From contig NC_084813.1 in NCBI RefSeq assembly GCF_963583255.1, forward strand, positions 13,750,001 through 13,814,000: 64,000 nt of DNA, read 5' to 3'. This DNA comes from Pyrus communis. Its lineage: Eukaryota > Streptophyta > Magnoliopsida > Rosales > Rosaceae. Position numbers and translations under genes: made by a program. Shown in pieces: positions 11,629 through 21,767 of the stretch. The notes beneath the pieces were generated by a model. It had not been told where the DNA came from. It was given only the letters and a program-made list of their open reading frames with translations, and made no database searches. How positions within the stretch are numbered: position 1 is the first letter of the stretch; each line of letters starts with the position of its first letter.

Positions 11629-11634
11629 AATAAA
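11629..11634 (+). terminator. AATAAA polyadenylation signal after the antisense gene in A
   Basis: AATAAA lies 79 bp after the stop, following a T-rich stretch, and just before the end of the minus-strand gag-like frame at 11636. Convergent transcripts would therefore meet with little coding overlap. Confidence 0.5.
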
Positions 11635-11635
11635 A

Positions 11636-12976
11636 TCAAACGGCATGGAATTTATCTTTGAATGGGCGGTGATACTTGAAATGATCCGGTAATAGTTTAA
11701 ATTCCAGATTGGGTGCCTGAATCATTAACCACATGTTAGTATAAAAGAAAATTGAAATTCGGGGAGGCGGCTTACCTGTGTGCTCCAAAATGAACTCCAG
11801 AATAAACACCCATTCGAAAGTTATGACTTGTCCCGTGTCATAAAATCCAACTTCCTTGGGAATTGTGGTTTCAAATATGTCCTCTTTGATGCCTTCTACA
11901 TCTTCTCCAGCCACTACCTTCTCTTGAATCATTCTTCTTGGTGTACAAAGTCCTTTGAAGAATTCAACACCATCTAAAACTTGTTGTGTTGCACCAAGAA
12001 TTTGAATAGCATTTTGCTCATTTGGGAAGGCTTCCACGATGTCCTTTTTACTCTCTTCTTGGTTGGGAATCAAAAACCTGCTAGGAAAAGGGACATTGGG
12101 TGGAATAACATCAGAATAACATGAAATTGGGACGTCCTTACTGGTGGTGGGTGGTTTAGAGGGCTTAGGGGGCTGCGGCAAGGGTTGTTCTACCCTTGCC
12201 GTGTGCATGTTTTCTTCCTCCTCCTCAATTAGCAGCTCTTCATCCACTTCTAGGCTATGTTTGGACATTTTTAGGTCAGCTCCAACCTCCATAGCACTTC
12301 CCAAAGTGATAGCATTATGGATTTCAAAATCTTCCTTCGAGTTTTCAATAGTTGAGTTGGAAAGTTCACTTTGCTCTTGAATTTGTTTCATGAACTCCAT
12401 AATCTGCCCAAATTGCTCGTCCAATTTTATCACCCATAACTTCTTGTCTTGATTTTGTTCGTCCTGCGTCAAAGAGGTTAGTAATTGAAAATTTTTATCA
12501 TTATCCATGGACATACTTGAACTTGATTGGAATTGTTGTGGGGGAGGTTGTGGTGGCTGCATAGGTGTTGTATTGAACTCCTCATATGGTTGCCAATATG
12601 CTTCTTGTTGAGCCTCCTTGGCTTGATTTTGTGACCCCTGCGCCAAAGAATTTATTTCATTAAGAATTTGAATATAATCTATTGGCGAACTTGAATTTAA
12701 TTGAGCATATTGCATATGAAGTTGTGGTGGCTGCATAGGTCTTGAACAAAACTCCTCATATGGTTGCCAATATGCTTCACGTTGAACTTGTTGATCTTCC
12801 CACCATATAGAGTTTGAATGATCCCTCCAATCTCTTTGTGGACATTGATTGGCTTGAAATCCTTGCCTATATGAAGCACCAAATGTAGGGACACTCTGCA
12901 TTGTGGTCCTTTCGGCATACGGCGACAATTTAGAAGTAAGATTTGCCAATTGAGCTTGAATGCTAGCAAAATCCAT
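11636..12976 (-). CDS. Truncated gag-like protein of element A (446 aa)
   Basis: The frame starts MDFASIQAQLANLTSK, which aligns with the mid-gag block [14 protein letters not shown] of element B. The N-terminal capsid-type domain (about the first 290 residues of B gag) is therefore missing and a new ATG is used. The middle holds a duplicated block (EAYWQPYEEF...PMQPPQ, near residues 70 and 125) and a Pro-rich segment; VPFPSRFL and a NQEESKKDIVEAFP stretch correspond to the gag-protease spacer of B. The C-terminal part (FYDTGQVITFEWVF, GKPPPRISIFFYTNM, LEFKLLPDHFKY) ends where pol would begin. There is no CCHC knuckle, protease or polymerase. The long open frame in a recent element suggests it may still be translated. 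Its role is unknown; it could bind RNA or partner proteins. Confidence 0.7.
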   Translation of the reverse strand: MDFASIQAQLANLTSKLSPYAERTTMQSVPTFGASYRQGFQANQCPQRDWRDHSNSIWWEDQQVQREAYWQPYEEFCSRPMQPPQLHMQYAQLNSSSPIDYIQILNEINSLAQGSQNQAKEAQQEAYWQPYEEFNTTPMQPPQPPPQQFQSSSSMSMDNDKNFQLLTSLTQDEQNQDKKLWVIKLDEQFGQIMEFMKQIQEQSELSNSTIENSKEDFEIHNAITLGSAMEVGADLKMSKHSLEVDEELLIEEEEENMHTARVEQPLPQPPKPSKPPTTSKDVPISCYSDVIPPNVPFPSRFLIPNQEESKKDIVEAFPNEQNAIQILGATQQVLDGVEFFKGLCTPRRMIQEKVVAGEDVEGIKEDIFETTIPKEVGFYDTGQVITFEWVFILEFILEHTGKPPPRISIFFYTNMWLMIQAPNLEFKLLPDHFKYHRPFKDKFHAV

Positions 12977-13114
12977 ATCTTACTTCTCTAGTACCTAAAA
13001 TCAAAGAAAGAGAACTAAATCAAATATCAAAAGTAACAACAAACAAAGAAAACAACACTAAGTTTAGAAACTAAAACGAAAACAACTAAACAAAAAAAAA
13101 AGAAAAGAACCAAG

Positions 13115-13156
13115 GGATTAGCAAAGTTGCTAATCCCCGGCAACGGCGCCAAAATT
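13115..13156 (-). promoter_or_regulatory. Primer binding site and adjacent hairpin of element A
   Basis: Minus strand TGGCGCCGTTGCCGGGGA (13134-13151) lies five bases inside the LTR edge and matches the Athila-type primer site (tRNA-Asp is the primer usually quoted). Directly next to it, 13115-13136 forms an inverted repeat with arms GGATTAGCAA and TTGCTAATCC and a 2-nt spacer. The same pair occurs in B and, doubled, in C. Confidence 0.85.
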
Positions 13157-14799
13157 TGATGTGAGAATTACTTGACACTCAAATTAAACCCTCTTTTTGT
13201 CAAATTGTAGTATAAGTATAAGTAGGGATCGTTCTGGACCGGGGATTAGGAGGGATTATTAATCACTTGGATTTGACTTAAAAACGTAAAAACATAATAT
13301 AAAACACTAAACTAGACTCAAAGAATGTAAAACTAAACTTTAAAACACTAAAACAAATCAAAAGACTCAAAATGCTTTAAAAACACAAACTAAATTGAAT
13401 TCTAACTAAAATGAACATTAAAGCAAAAGGGGGATTGAGGTTTTTACGAAAATTGAAATAACGAAACAAGTTAATAAACTAGACAGAATGTAAATATGGA
13501 ATTGATGAAATGGAATGAATGGATGATAGAATAGCTAAGGGGTTCATCTCCATACATGTTACACTTGCATACAAGATTGATTCTCAGTTGGTCTTTCGAT
13601 AAATTATGAAACTCAACGCCCCGGGTTAATTAGGTCCGCTTAAATTAACCGTCAAGTTCTCCTTAAGTTAATGAATTGGATGGGTTAGCGCAACGCAATT
13701 CACCACATTCTCCAAAAGTCCTTTACGTGAAAAGCACAATAAAGATACAATCAAAGATCATTAAGCATTATGAAAACTATAAGTGTTGACGAGGCATTCG
13801 TTCCTATGGAATACGCATGAAACTTATGCCAAGAATTCGTTTAACGCGATTGTTTATGAGCAACCTCCACTACTTGTGAATATAAGTTCGTAACGTTTAG
13901 GTGAAACTCACTTATATTCTAGCGTCATATTCATGCATGAAAATTAAGCTTGCAATCTCAATGAACATACATAAATAAGTTATCAATCAAACAATTAAAC
14001 GAATTGAATCCACAACTTATGAAATTCCAACGAAAGTTTAATCAATTCATATGCAAGCATAAACATTTATTTCGAATCACCCCCTAGCTAAAGGGGGTTT
14101 TAGTTCCTCATTACGTTGAAATCAAAGAAACACCTAAACATTCCAACAACTCAAACTTGAATTGTATGAACGTTTAGGCACTCTTCTCTTTCATTCCTTA
14201 TACGTACAAAACAAAGAGAATTAAAATGAAACATTGAAATCAAAGAATCACCTAAACATTCCAACAACTCAAACTTGAATTGTATGAACGTTTAGGTCTT
14301 CTTCTCTTCCTCTTTATTATGGCACAAGGTCTAAGGTGAGGTTTGGGGGATTATGGAAATGGTAGAGGAGTGGTTTGGAGGGTTGGGAAGTGGTGGAAAT
14401 GGAAAGATGGTTTTGGATTCTAAGGGGACTCACGGCAAAGAGAAGGAATGGAAGTGTTTGTGGTGTGTTGTGTATGAAATGAGATGTTTTTAATGATGGG
14501 AATGCAAGGGTATTTATAGGAGGAGTGGAGATGTATATGGCTATTTGTTTAAGGTGTTTGTGTGGAGGAATGATGGAGAATTGCATGTGGAATGGCTGCA
14601 ATGATGAAGAATGAAAGCTGGAAAATAAAAGGGAAAGCTGGAAATCTGAAAATGCAAATGGGAATCCTGAAATGCAAAGGTGGCCACGGTTTTGAGTGTG
14701 TTTTGTGTTGGAAATGCATGTGAATGCATGTGAATGTTGTTTGTGTGAAGTGTGTGTGGGTTAAAGAGTGAATGGTGGTGTAATGATGAAGTGTGATGG
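13157..14799 (-). repeat. 5' LTR of element A, first part (U5-R side)
   Basis: Nearly identical to 5012-6654. The few differences include A to G near 13594 and two changes near 14275-14300. It is interrupted at 14799/14800 by the edge of element B and resumes at 29776 after loss of about 36 bp. Confidence 0.9.
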
Positions 14800-17391
14800 T
14801 GATGCGAGATTTATACGCACACAAATTAAACCCTCTTTTTGACAATTGTAGTATAAGTATAAGTAGGGATCGTTCTGGACCGGGGATTAGGAGGGATTGT
14901 TAATCACTTGGATTTGACTTAAAAACGTAAAAACATAATATAAAACACTAAACTAGACTCAAAGAATGTAAAACTAAACTTTAAAACACTAAAACAAATC
15001 AAAAGACTCAAAATGCTTTTAAAAACACAAACTAAAATGCTATACTAAACTCGAAGAATTCAAAACTAAAAATAAGAAAGATTAAGACTAAGACTTTAAA
15101 CGAAATATGGGGGGATTGATTTTGGACGAATTTAAACTAAAATGGATAGATTGTAAAGAAAACAAATTGTAAATATGAAATTGACGGAAATGAATGGATG
15201 GTATGGCTAGCTAAGGGGTTCTTCTCCACACATGTTACACTTGCATAATAAAAAGATTTCCAATTGCATTTCAATAAATTATGAAACTCATCACCCCGGG
15301 TTAATTAGGTCCGCTTAAATTAACCGTCAAGTTTTCCTTAAGTTAATGAATTGGATGATTGCATACGACAACCCAAAGCATTCCCCACAAGTTCCCTACA
15401 TGAATTGCATAATAGAGATACAAGCAAGAATCATTAAGTTCTTTGAAAACTATAAGTGTTGACGAGGCATTCGTTACTATGGAATACGCATGAAACTTAT
15501 GCCAAGAATTCGTTTAACGCGATTGTTTATAAGCAACCTCCACTACTTGTGAATATAAGTTCATAACGATTAGGTGAAACTCACTTATATTCTAGCGTCA
15601 TATTCATGCATGAAAATTAAGTGTACACTCTCAATAAACATACATAAATAAGTTATCAATCAAACGGTTAAACAAATTGAACCACAACTTATGAAACGCA
15701 ATTAGAAGTAATCAAATCAAAATGCAAGCATAAACATTTATTTCGAATCACCCCCTAGCTAAAGGGGGATTAGTTCTTCATAACATTGAAATCAAAGAAA
15801 CACCTAAACATTCCAACAACTCAAACTTGAATTGTATGAACGTTTAGGCACTCTTCTCTTCCATTCCTTATACGTACAAAACAAAGAGAATTAAAATGAA
15901 ACATTGAAATCAAAGAATCACCTAAACATTCCAACAACTCAAACTTGAATTGTATGAACGTTTAGGTCCTCTTCTCTTCCTCGTTGTTGTAGCATAAGGT
16001 CTAAGGATAGTTGGTTTGGGGGAATGGGAGTGTGGAATTGAGTGAGGAGTGATGGAAATGGAAAGATGGTTGGTGTTTGGATTAGTAGGGAGGGGGGACT
16101 CACGGCTAAGGAAAGAATGGGAGTGTTTGAGGGGTGTTGTGTTGTGAATGAGATGGAGAGATGGATTGGGGAGTGAATGAATGAATTGTATGAATGCAAT
16201 GCATGGTTTTATAGGGAGAGAATGGATGGGAGAACATGTGAATGGCAGCTAGGAATGATTAAAGAATGGAATGCTAGGTTGGAAATGCATGTGAATGCAA
16301 GGAGGAAAGCTGAAAATGCAAGGGAAGCTCACGGCACAATGTTGTTTTGCTTCTTGAAATGCATGTGAATGCATGTGAGTGCAATATGAAAAGAATGACT
16401 AATTAATGTATGTAGGGTGCAGCTAGGTTGGAAAGGTGTGGATTGTGGCTGCAATTTAGGGAAAGGAAATAGGTTTAATGCATAAATAAAAGGGCAAAGT
16501 GGCTGCAATGATGAAGAAAAGCTGGAATTGGTGTGGAAGGCACGACAAAGACTTGTTGTTTGTGTGAAGTGTGTGTGAATGCATGTGAAGATGCTAATAA
16601 ATAATGCATGTAGGGTTAGGTGGTGTAATGATGAAGTGGGAAGTGGAAGAATGTGGTTGGAAATGGCTAAGGGGATGCACGGCTAGAAGAAGAATGAATG
16701 ATGTGCATGTGTGTGAATGCATGTGGATTAGGTGGAAAGAGGTGGGTGTGCATGTGAGTTGAAATGCATATGTTTAAATGGTTGAAATGTGTAGATGATT
16801 ATGAGTATGATAAGTGATAAGTGAATGGAAGTGATAAGTGAATGGTTTGATAAGTGATAAGTGAATGGAAGTGATAAGTGAATGGTTTGATAAGTGATAA
16901 GTGAGTGGAAGTGATAAGTGATAAATGAATGATATGTTAAGTGATAAATGAATGATATGTGGTGAGTGATAAGTGAATGATATGATAAGTGAATGCTTTA
17001 AGTGTTTAAACTAGGGAACAAAGCCCTTCCTTGCATGGCAAGGAAGGGAGACACAAGGAAACACACGACAATGTCCTAAGGTTGCAAGGAATGTTGTTTT
17101 TGTGTTCTAAAATGCGTAGGAGTCTTCAATGATGCTTAAACATGAGGTCTTTTAGGATTTAACTTTCCTACTTCAAGTCTTTAATTTCGTCCATCCTCTT
17201 GGCTCCAAGCATATGATATCCATTCCAATCTCTAATTTGCTCCAAAAGGCTCCAAAAGGCATCCTTTTACATACCTTGTCCTTAGAACCTGAAAACACAC
17301 AAAAGAAGCATAAAGGACTAAAATAACTAGAGAAACATAACGTAAATGCACGAGAACAAGCCATTTAAGTCGCATGAATATGCTCCTATCA
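14800..17391 (-). repeat. 3' LTR of element B (LTR3, 2592 bp)
   Basis: Ends are TGATAGGAGC and CTCGCATCA in element orientation. A TATA box (CTATAAAACC on minus) lies at about 16207-16216 and a GATAAG-rich tract at 16795-17000. Over the first 70 bp (the U5 end) it differs strongly from its partner LTR4, while the rest matches with a single difference noticed (near 16549). Confidence 0.92.
16795..17000. repeat. GATAAG array in LTR3 U3
   Basis: About eleven GATAAG hexamers lie within roughly 200 bp, in units such as GTGATAAGTGAATGGAA and GATAAGTGATAAGTGA. The array is repeated almost exactly at 29408-29615 in the partner LTR. Confidence 0.85.
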
Positions 17392-19160
17392 AATACCCCC
17401 ACACTTATCTTTTGCTAGTCCTCGAGCAAAACAGAAAGAAAAACAAAACAAAACCAAACGAAACAAAACAAGTAAAACACAACCTAAACCTTCCAACAAC
17501 CGTCTTAGGGATTTCCAATGCACATGACACGTTAAAAATCATCATTCCCACAGATTTTAGTCATCTTCACACTTAAGTACATTCTTAATCATAGTCACCA
17601 TATACTAGTTCACAATTAAGCATTTAAAACCATGTTTTGAATGTAGTAACATGCCTTAGAGAATTTGCTCAATTCCTTACAAGATATGCACTCGATTTTC
17701 ACTCAGATTTTCTAACTACACACCCTAATCTAGTCATATGTGAGAAGATTGATGTAAACATGAAAACGAACACTCACATATATGTATCACAAAGAACGCA
17801 ATTTCTGGAGTTAATAAGCATGTTTAGATATGATCTCATGAATGGAATGCTACTACTTAGATGCGAGAACCAGTGACACCATAAACTCATACCAAGTTCA
17901 AACTCCACAAATTGAAACACATAACACTCAAGATAGAAGTCAAGGGTTGTAACGGGGCTAGGGTATTGGCTAACAATGAAAGGTGAAGGATAAACAAACA
18001 TTCTTAAAGCAATAGTGAGCAAAGTATTGAATCAGGCACTTAGAATTCCCTTAAGAACGCAGAAGTCAACTTTGAACACCCAAGGGAAAGTCACACAAAA
18101 CTTAGGGCCAAATTCACTTTTTGGACCCTTTCTTCAATCACTCATTCTTTCATTTTTTTTTTTCAAGCTCTCTTTTTTTTCTTTCTATCTTTCTTTTCTT
18201 TTGAATCTCAAACATACTTAAGAACAAGCATTCCTTCCCCCACACTCATTTTCTTGCATAATGTAACTCAAAAGGAATTCATTTAAGTCATGCTCACTAT
18301 CTTTTAAGAACAAGGGTGTGGATTGTCCTAAACTAGGCTAGGTGAGGAAAATATGGGTAAACAAAGAATAGAGGCTAAACAAGGCTCAACGGGGTTAAAA
18401 CTTACAACAAATACGAAATATGGGAAGTGAGGCTATTTGGCTATGGTGGCAACTACACAACTTCATCTTGATATATGTTATGCAAATCAATAACATGCTT
18501 TGAATGAAATGGGCATGAGTTCTAGCATTTGGAACTATATGATGAAACGCCTTCTAAGTAGTAACCAAGCAAAGAATAATGAGATCATGCAACGACTTTA
18601 GAAAACAAGAAATCACAGATTATACTCTCCAAAGAACGTTATAGGCTCAAGTCTCTCAGGGTTGTAGCGTTTGTTTGAGTTCCTTCCTTCAAGCATGTTA
18701 CATAACTAATTTTTTCTTTTATGATTGCATGTGAAGTCATACATTATAACCATAACCAAGCATATACTAAGAGTAAATCAAACTTTTCTCCATGTTTATA
18801 ACTCTTTTTAACAGTCATGCAATTAGAAACCAAATCTTTATCATTGTGTTGGAAGGTGACCTACGACACAAAAACACAAAAACGACTCAAAACACTCTTT
18901 TTAGGTTTTTCAAAACATGTTTTTCAAATTTTTATGTGATTTTCGAAGTTATAAAACAAAACACACTAAAACAGTTTAAAAACACCTTAAAACAGCAAGG
19001 AACAACATTTGAAGTTAAGGGTGATCAAATCCCACGAATTTGCATTAACAACATTAGTTACCCCCCCACACTTAAATCAAACATTGCCCTCAATGTTTTA
19101 AGCATAGATTCACACAAAGCATAAGTAAATACACAAAAAGCACTTAAACATACTAAACAT
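17392..19160 (-). other. Element B 3' UTR with polypurine tract
   Basis: The polypurine tract AGTGTGGGGGTATT (minus) abuts the LTR at 17392-17405. The remainder is non-coding and parallels the same region of element A. A second purine-run block (minus AAGTGTGGGGGGGTAA) lies at about 19058-19075. Frames seen here are short and repeated between elements; I call no gene. Confidence 0.75.
18880..19150. repeat. Direct repeat flanking the antisense cassette of B, left copy
   Basis: The block with AACACACTAAAACAGT, AACAGCAAGGAACAACA, TTACCCCCCCACACTTAAAT and CAATGTTTTAAGCATAG resembles 21400-21600, on the other side of the antisense gene. The cassette is therefore bracketed by two diverged copies of the element's own 3' UTR segment. 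Confidence 0.65.
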
Positions 19161-20049
19161 GGCAGAATGTAATTAACAAAGAGAAGAGTTTAGAGACGCA
19201 AATCTGGTTATAGAGTGTAAATTCCATCTTCTCCTTGGTAATTGCATTGAGGCTTTGATCTTTGTGATTCCACAGGCTTACTCTTGAACTGGTTTCTGCC
19301 CATCGTTGATTTTCCTTTGTGCTACTTCTTGAACTGGGCAGCAAGAATCTTTTGGTCTCCTCCACTTGTTGATTTTCCTTTGTGCTACTGGGCTGGAGGA
19401 TTCTTTTGGTCTTCCCCGAAGGTCTGAGCTTACCCCTTTGGTCTGTTTCTTTGTTCAATCTTTCCAATTCGTATTGAAAAGGGTTGGAGGATAACTCAGC
19501 CTATGTTTGTCTCCACATGCTTCAATGTATCATTTTCACTTGCCTTACTCGCTCCCCTTTGCAGAAGTGGTCCCTTCTCCGGAAGTGTATCAACCGTTTG
19601 AAGATGACTACTCGAGAGCAACGCTAGGTAAGCAATCAGGAATAGATTCCAGGCAGTTGGCTCCAGATCGGAAGACTAACTCCAAGTGCCGGCTGATTGC
19701 TTCTTTTACTTTGCCATGCGAGTAAGAACAAGGACAAAGAAAAAGACAGGGAAAGAGCATGATATGAGATACTTTTGCTTTTGACCTTGATGATATGAGA
19801 TACCTTTGCTTTTGAAGAAGCGGTGAATGAATCAGCACATGTATTTGTTGTGCTGTTTCCTCCTGGGTCATCTGTACTCCAGGCATCTGGTATCATCTTT
19901 GGGGAAGAAGAAAGAATTGAGTATTTCGAAAGGCTTTTCTGGGAGTGCGCCCTCAGAGGTGAGGGAGAGGTGGGCATTTTCTTCAGGTTTGCCCTGCCAT
20001 AAAAGACGAAGGTCGACATATATAGAGATAATATCAAGTGGTGGTACTT

Positions 20050-20440
20050 TTTACCCTTGTCGACAAACGTTTTGATCCCGCAATTCTGGCTTTTTGAAAT
20101 AGTGGCGCCTCTTCGATCTTTGAATACGCCTCTTCGATTTCCGAGCAGGCGCCCTTTCGATTTCTGAACGACGCCCCTTCGCTTTCTGAATGACACGTGG
20201 TAGTGCAGATGCGGCTCCTTTTGACAAAGCTGCACGCGTTTTCTGAAAAGCAGAGAAAGCGTCGCCGAACTTTGCGCTTGTCGGCTAAAGAGGTGTAGTT
20301 GCGATGATGGCCTCCACGTGCGTCTTCTGAAAAGCCGAGAAAGCGTCGCCGAACTTACGCCGGAAATTCCGGCTTTTTGAATTGGTGGACGCGTCGCCTT
20401 GGCTTTTTTTATTGAGCTATCGATCACCACAACAAACACA
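20050..20440 (+). promoter_or_regulatory. Repeat-rich promoter of the antisense gene in B
   Basis: This is the same order of motifs as in A: tandem CGCCTCTTCGATTTC units (about 20104-20190), ACACGTGG near 20193, ACGCGTTTTCTGAAAAGC and GCGTCGCC blocks, and CCGGAAATTCCGG near 20351. A segment of about 44 bp present in A near 10650-10690 is missing, which shortens the second long repeat. The TATA-like position reads TTTTTTTATTGAGC, weaker than in A. CpG-rich compared with its surroundings. Confidence 0.55.
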
Positions 20441-20509
20441 CTCTGAAGAAAATCGACTCCGGCCCTTTGAAATTTAACTCCATCCCTTCTCTTTGAACAC
20501 TTTTGAAAA

Positions 20510-21202
20510 ATGGCAAACTCATCGAACCTTAGCTTGGAATTGAGCCTTAGCAGTGATACGGGCGCGCCGCGTCAAGGTAACGTATGGCGCCCTTCTTTCT
20601 TTTCTTCTAACGGTCCTCTTTCAGGTGAAGACTCTGTGATGCAGGACGCCACAACAGCTACAATAGTAGCTAGGAACCTCCTCACTCCAAAAGATAGTAG
20701 GCTGCTGTCAGGACGGTCCGATGAGTTGGCCGTTCAAGAGTCCCTCGCACTTAGTGTTCAGTGTGCGAGTTCTGTGTCCAACATGGGCCAACGCCTGCTT
20801 GCCCGCTCCCGTCAGGTGGAATCATTGATGGCAGAGGTGGAAAGTCTCAAGCAGGAGATCCAGCAGCTGAAGTATGAGAATAGAAGTTTGCACGTGCTTG
20901 CAAACAACTATTCGACGGGCATGAAGAGGAAGCTTGATGAGCTGCAAGAGTCTGAAGGTCGGATTCACAGTGACCGTCAAAGGTTCTCGTCTTTCCTCCA
21001 GAGGCACCTTTTTCCTGGCTCATCCAGCGCTTGGCCAAGTATTGAGGCCTGGAATGCTCTATCTTCGATGCCTCCCGCTCCGATGCCTTCTGTTCCTACG
21101 CCTTCCGCTCCGATGCCTTCTGTTCCTACGCCTTCCGTTCCTACGCCTTCCGCTTCAAGAGTAAAGCCACGTAGTGGGGCCTCAAGCAAACAACCTTTAT
21201 GA
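20510..21202 (+). CDS. Antisense-encoded EAR-like/coiled-coil protein in element B (230 aa)
   Basis: Homologue of the 10894-11550 gene with the same ATG context and the same layout: LSLELSL at residues 7-13, SRLLSGRSDELAVQESLALS in the middle, a coiled coil about 95-165 and a Pro/Ser/Thr tail. The tail is longer here (repeats of PSVPTPSAPM type), reflecting a changed number of 15-30 bp minisatellite units. Compared with the A copy over about 186 alignable codons I count roughly 17 synonymous and 9 replacement changes, the pattern expected under purifying selection. It sits downstream of gag-pol on the opposite strand and points toward the 3' end of pol. Function unknown; a nuclear transcriptional or silencing-related role is conjecture from the EAR-like motif. 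Confidence 0.72.
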   Translation: MANSSNLSLELSLSSDTGAPRQGNVWRPSFFSSNGPLSGEDSVMQDATTATIVARNLLTPKDSRLLSGRSDELAVQESLALSVQCASSVSNMGQRLLARSRQVESLMAEVESLKQEIQQLKYENRSLHVLANNYSTGMKRKLDELQESEGRIHSDRQRFSSFLQRHLFPGSSSAWPSIEAWNALSSMPPAPMPSVPTPSAPMPSVPTPSVPTPSASRVKPRSGASSKQPL

Positions 21203-21235
21203 AGCATCATCTTTCTTTGTTTAGCACTGCCTATC

Positions 21236-21241
21236 AATAAA
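21236..21241 (+). terminator. AATAAA polyadenylation signal after the antisense gene in B
   Basis: AATAAA lies 34 bp past the stop codon on the plus strand, more than 500 bp before the end of the convergent gag-pol frame, so the cassette has its own 3' end signal. Confidence 0.5.
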
Positions 21242-21351
21242 TCAAACATTTTCTCAATGTTACAATCATAGACTCACACAATTAATAAACAAACAAACAA
21301 TAACAACTAAACAACCTAACAAGGCAGAAACGAAATAGCAACAAAGAAAAG

Positions 21352-21354
<3 letters not shown>

Positions 21355-21398
<44 letters not shown>

Positions 21399-21600
21399 TA
21401 AAATTTTCGGAGTTTTATACCAAGACACTATAAAACACACTAAAACACTCTAAAAACGCTTAAAACAGCAAGAAACCACATTCTAAGTGAAAGGTGAATA
21501 AATCCCACGAAATTCATGCAAATACAAATTGTTTACCCCCCCCACACTTAAATCAAACTTTGTCCTCAATGTTTTAAGCAGAAAGTCACAACAGAGCAAG
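21355..21600. repeat. T-rich run and right copy of the flanking direct repeat in B
   Basis: A poly-T run of about 33 bp (21356-21389) is followed by the block repeated at 18880-19150, including TTTACCCCCCCCCACACTTAAAT and CAATGTTTTAAGCAG. On the minus strand this is a purine run (GTGTGGGGGGGGG) lying just after the pol stop, similar to the authentic polypurine tract. Confidence 0.6.
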
Positions 21601-21767
21601 CAAATAAACAAATACGAGAAAGAAAGCAAAGTAAAGGCAGTAAAGAAAAAGAAAGGAATAAAAATAAGTCTCTTAAAGGGGTTTCCAAGTTCTTCTCTAT
21701 TCGGATGCATGGGTTGCCTCCCACGAAGCGCTTTCTTTTACGTCTTGCAGCCGGACGGTACCTCCGT

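Noticed and set aside
15939..16368. Short frames in LTR3, repeated at 28555-28984
   Set aside because: Identical only because the two LTRs are identical; they overlap the TATA box and leader.
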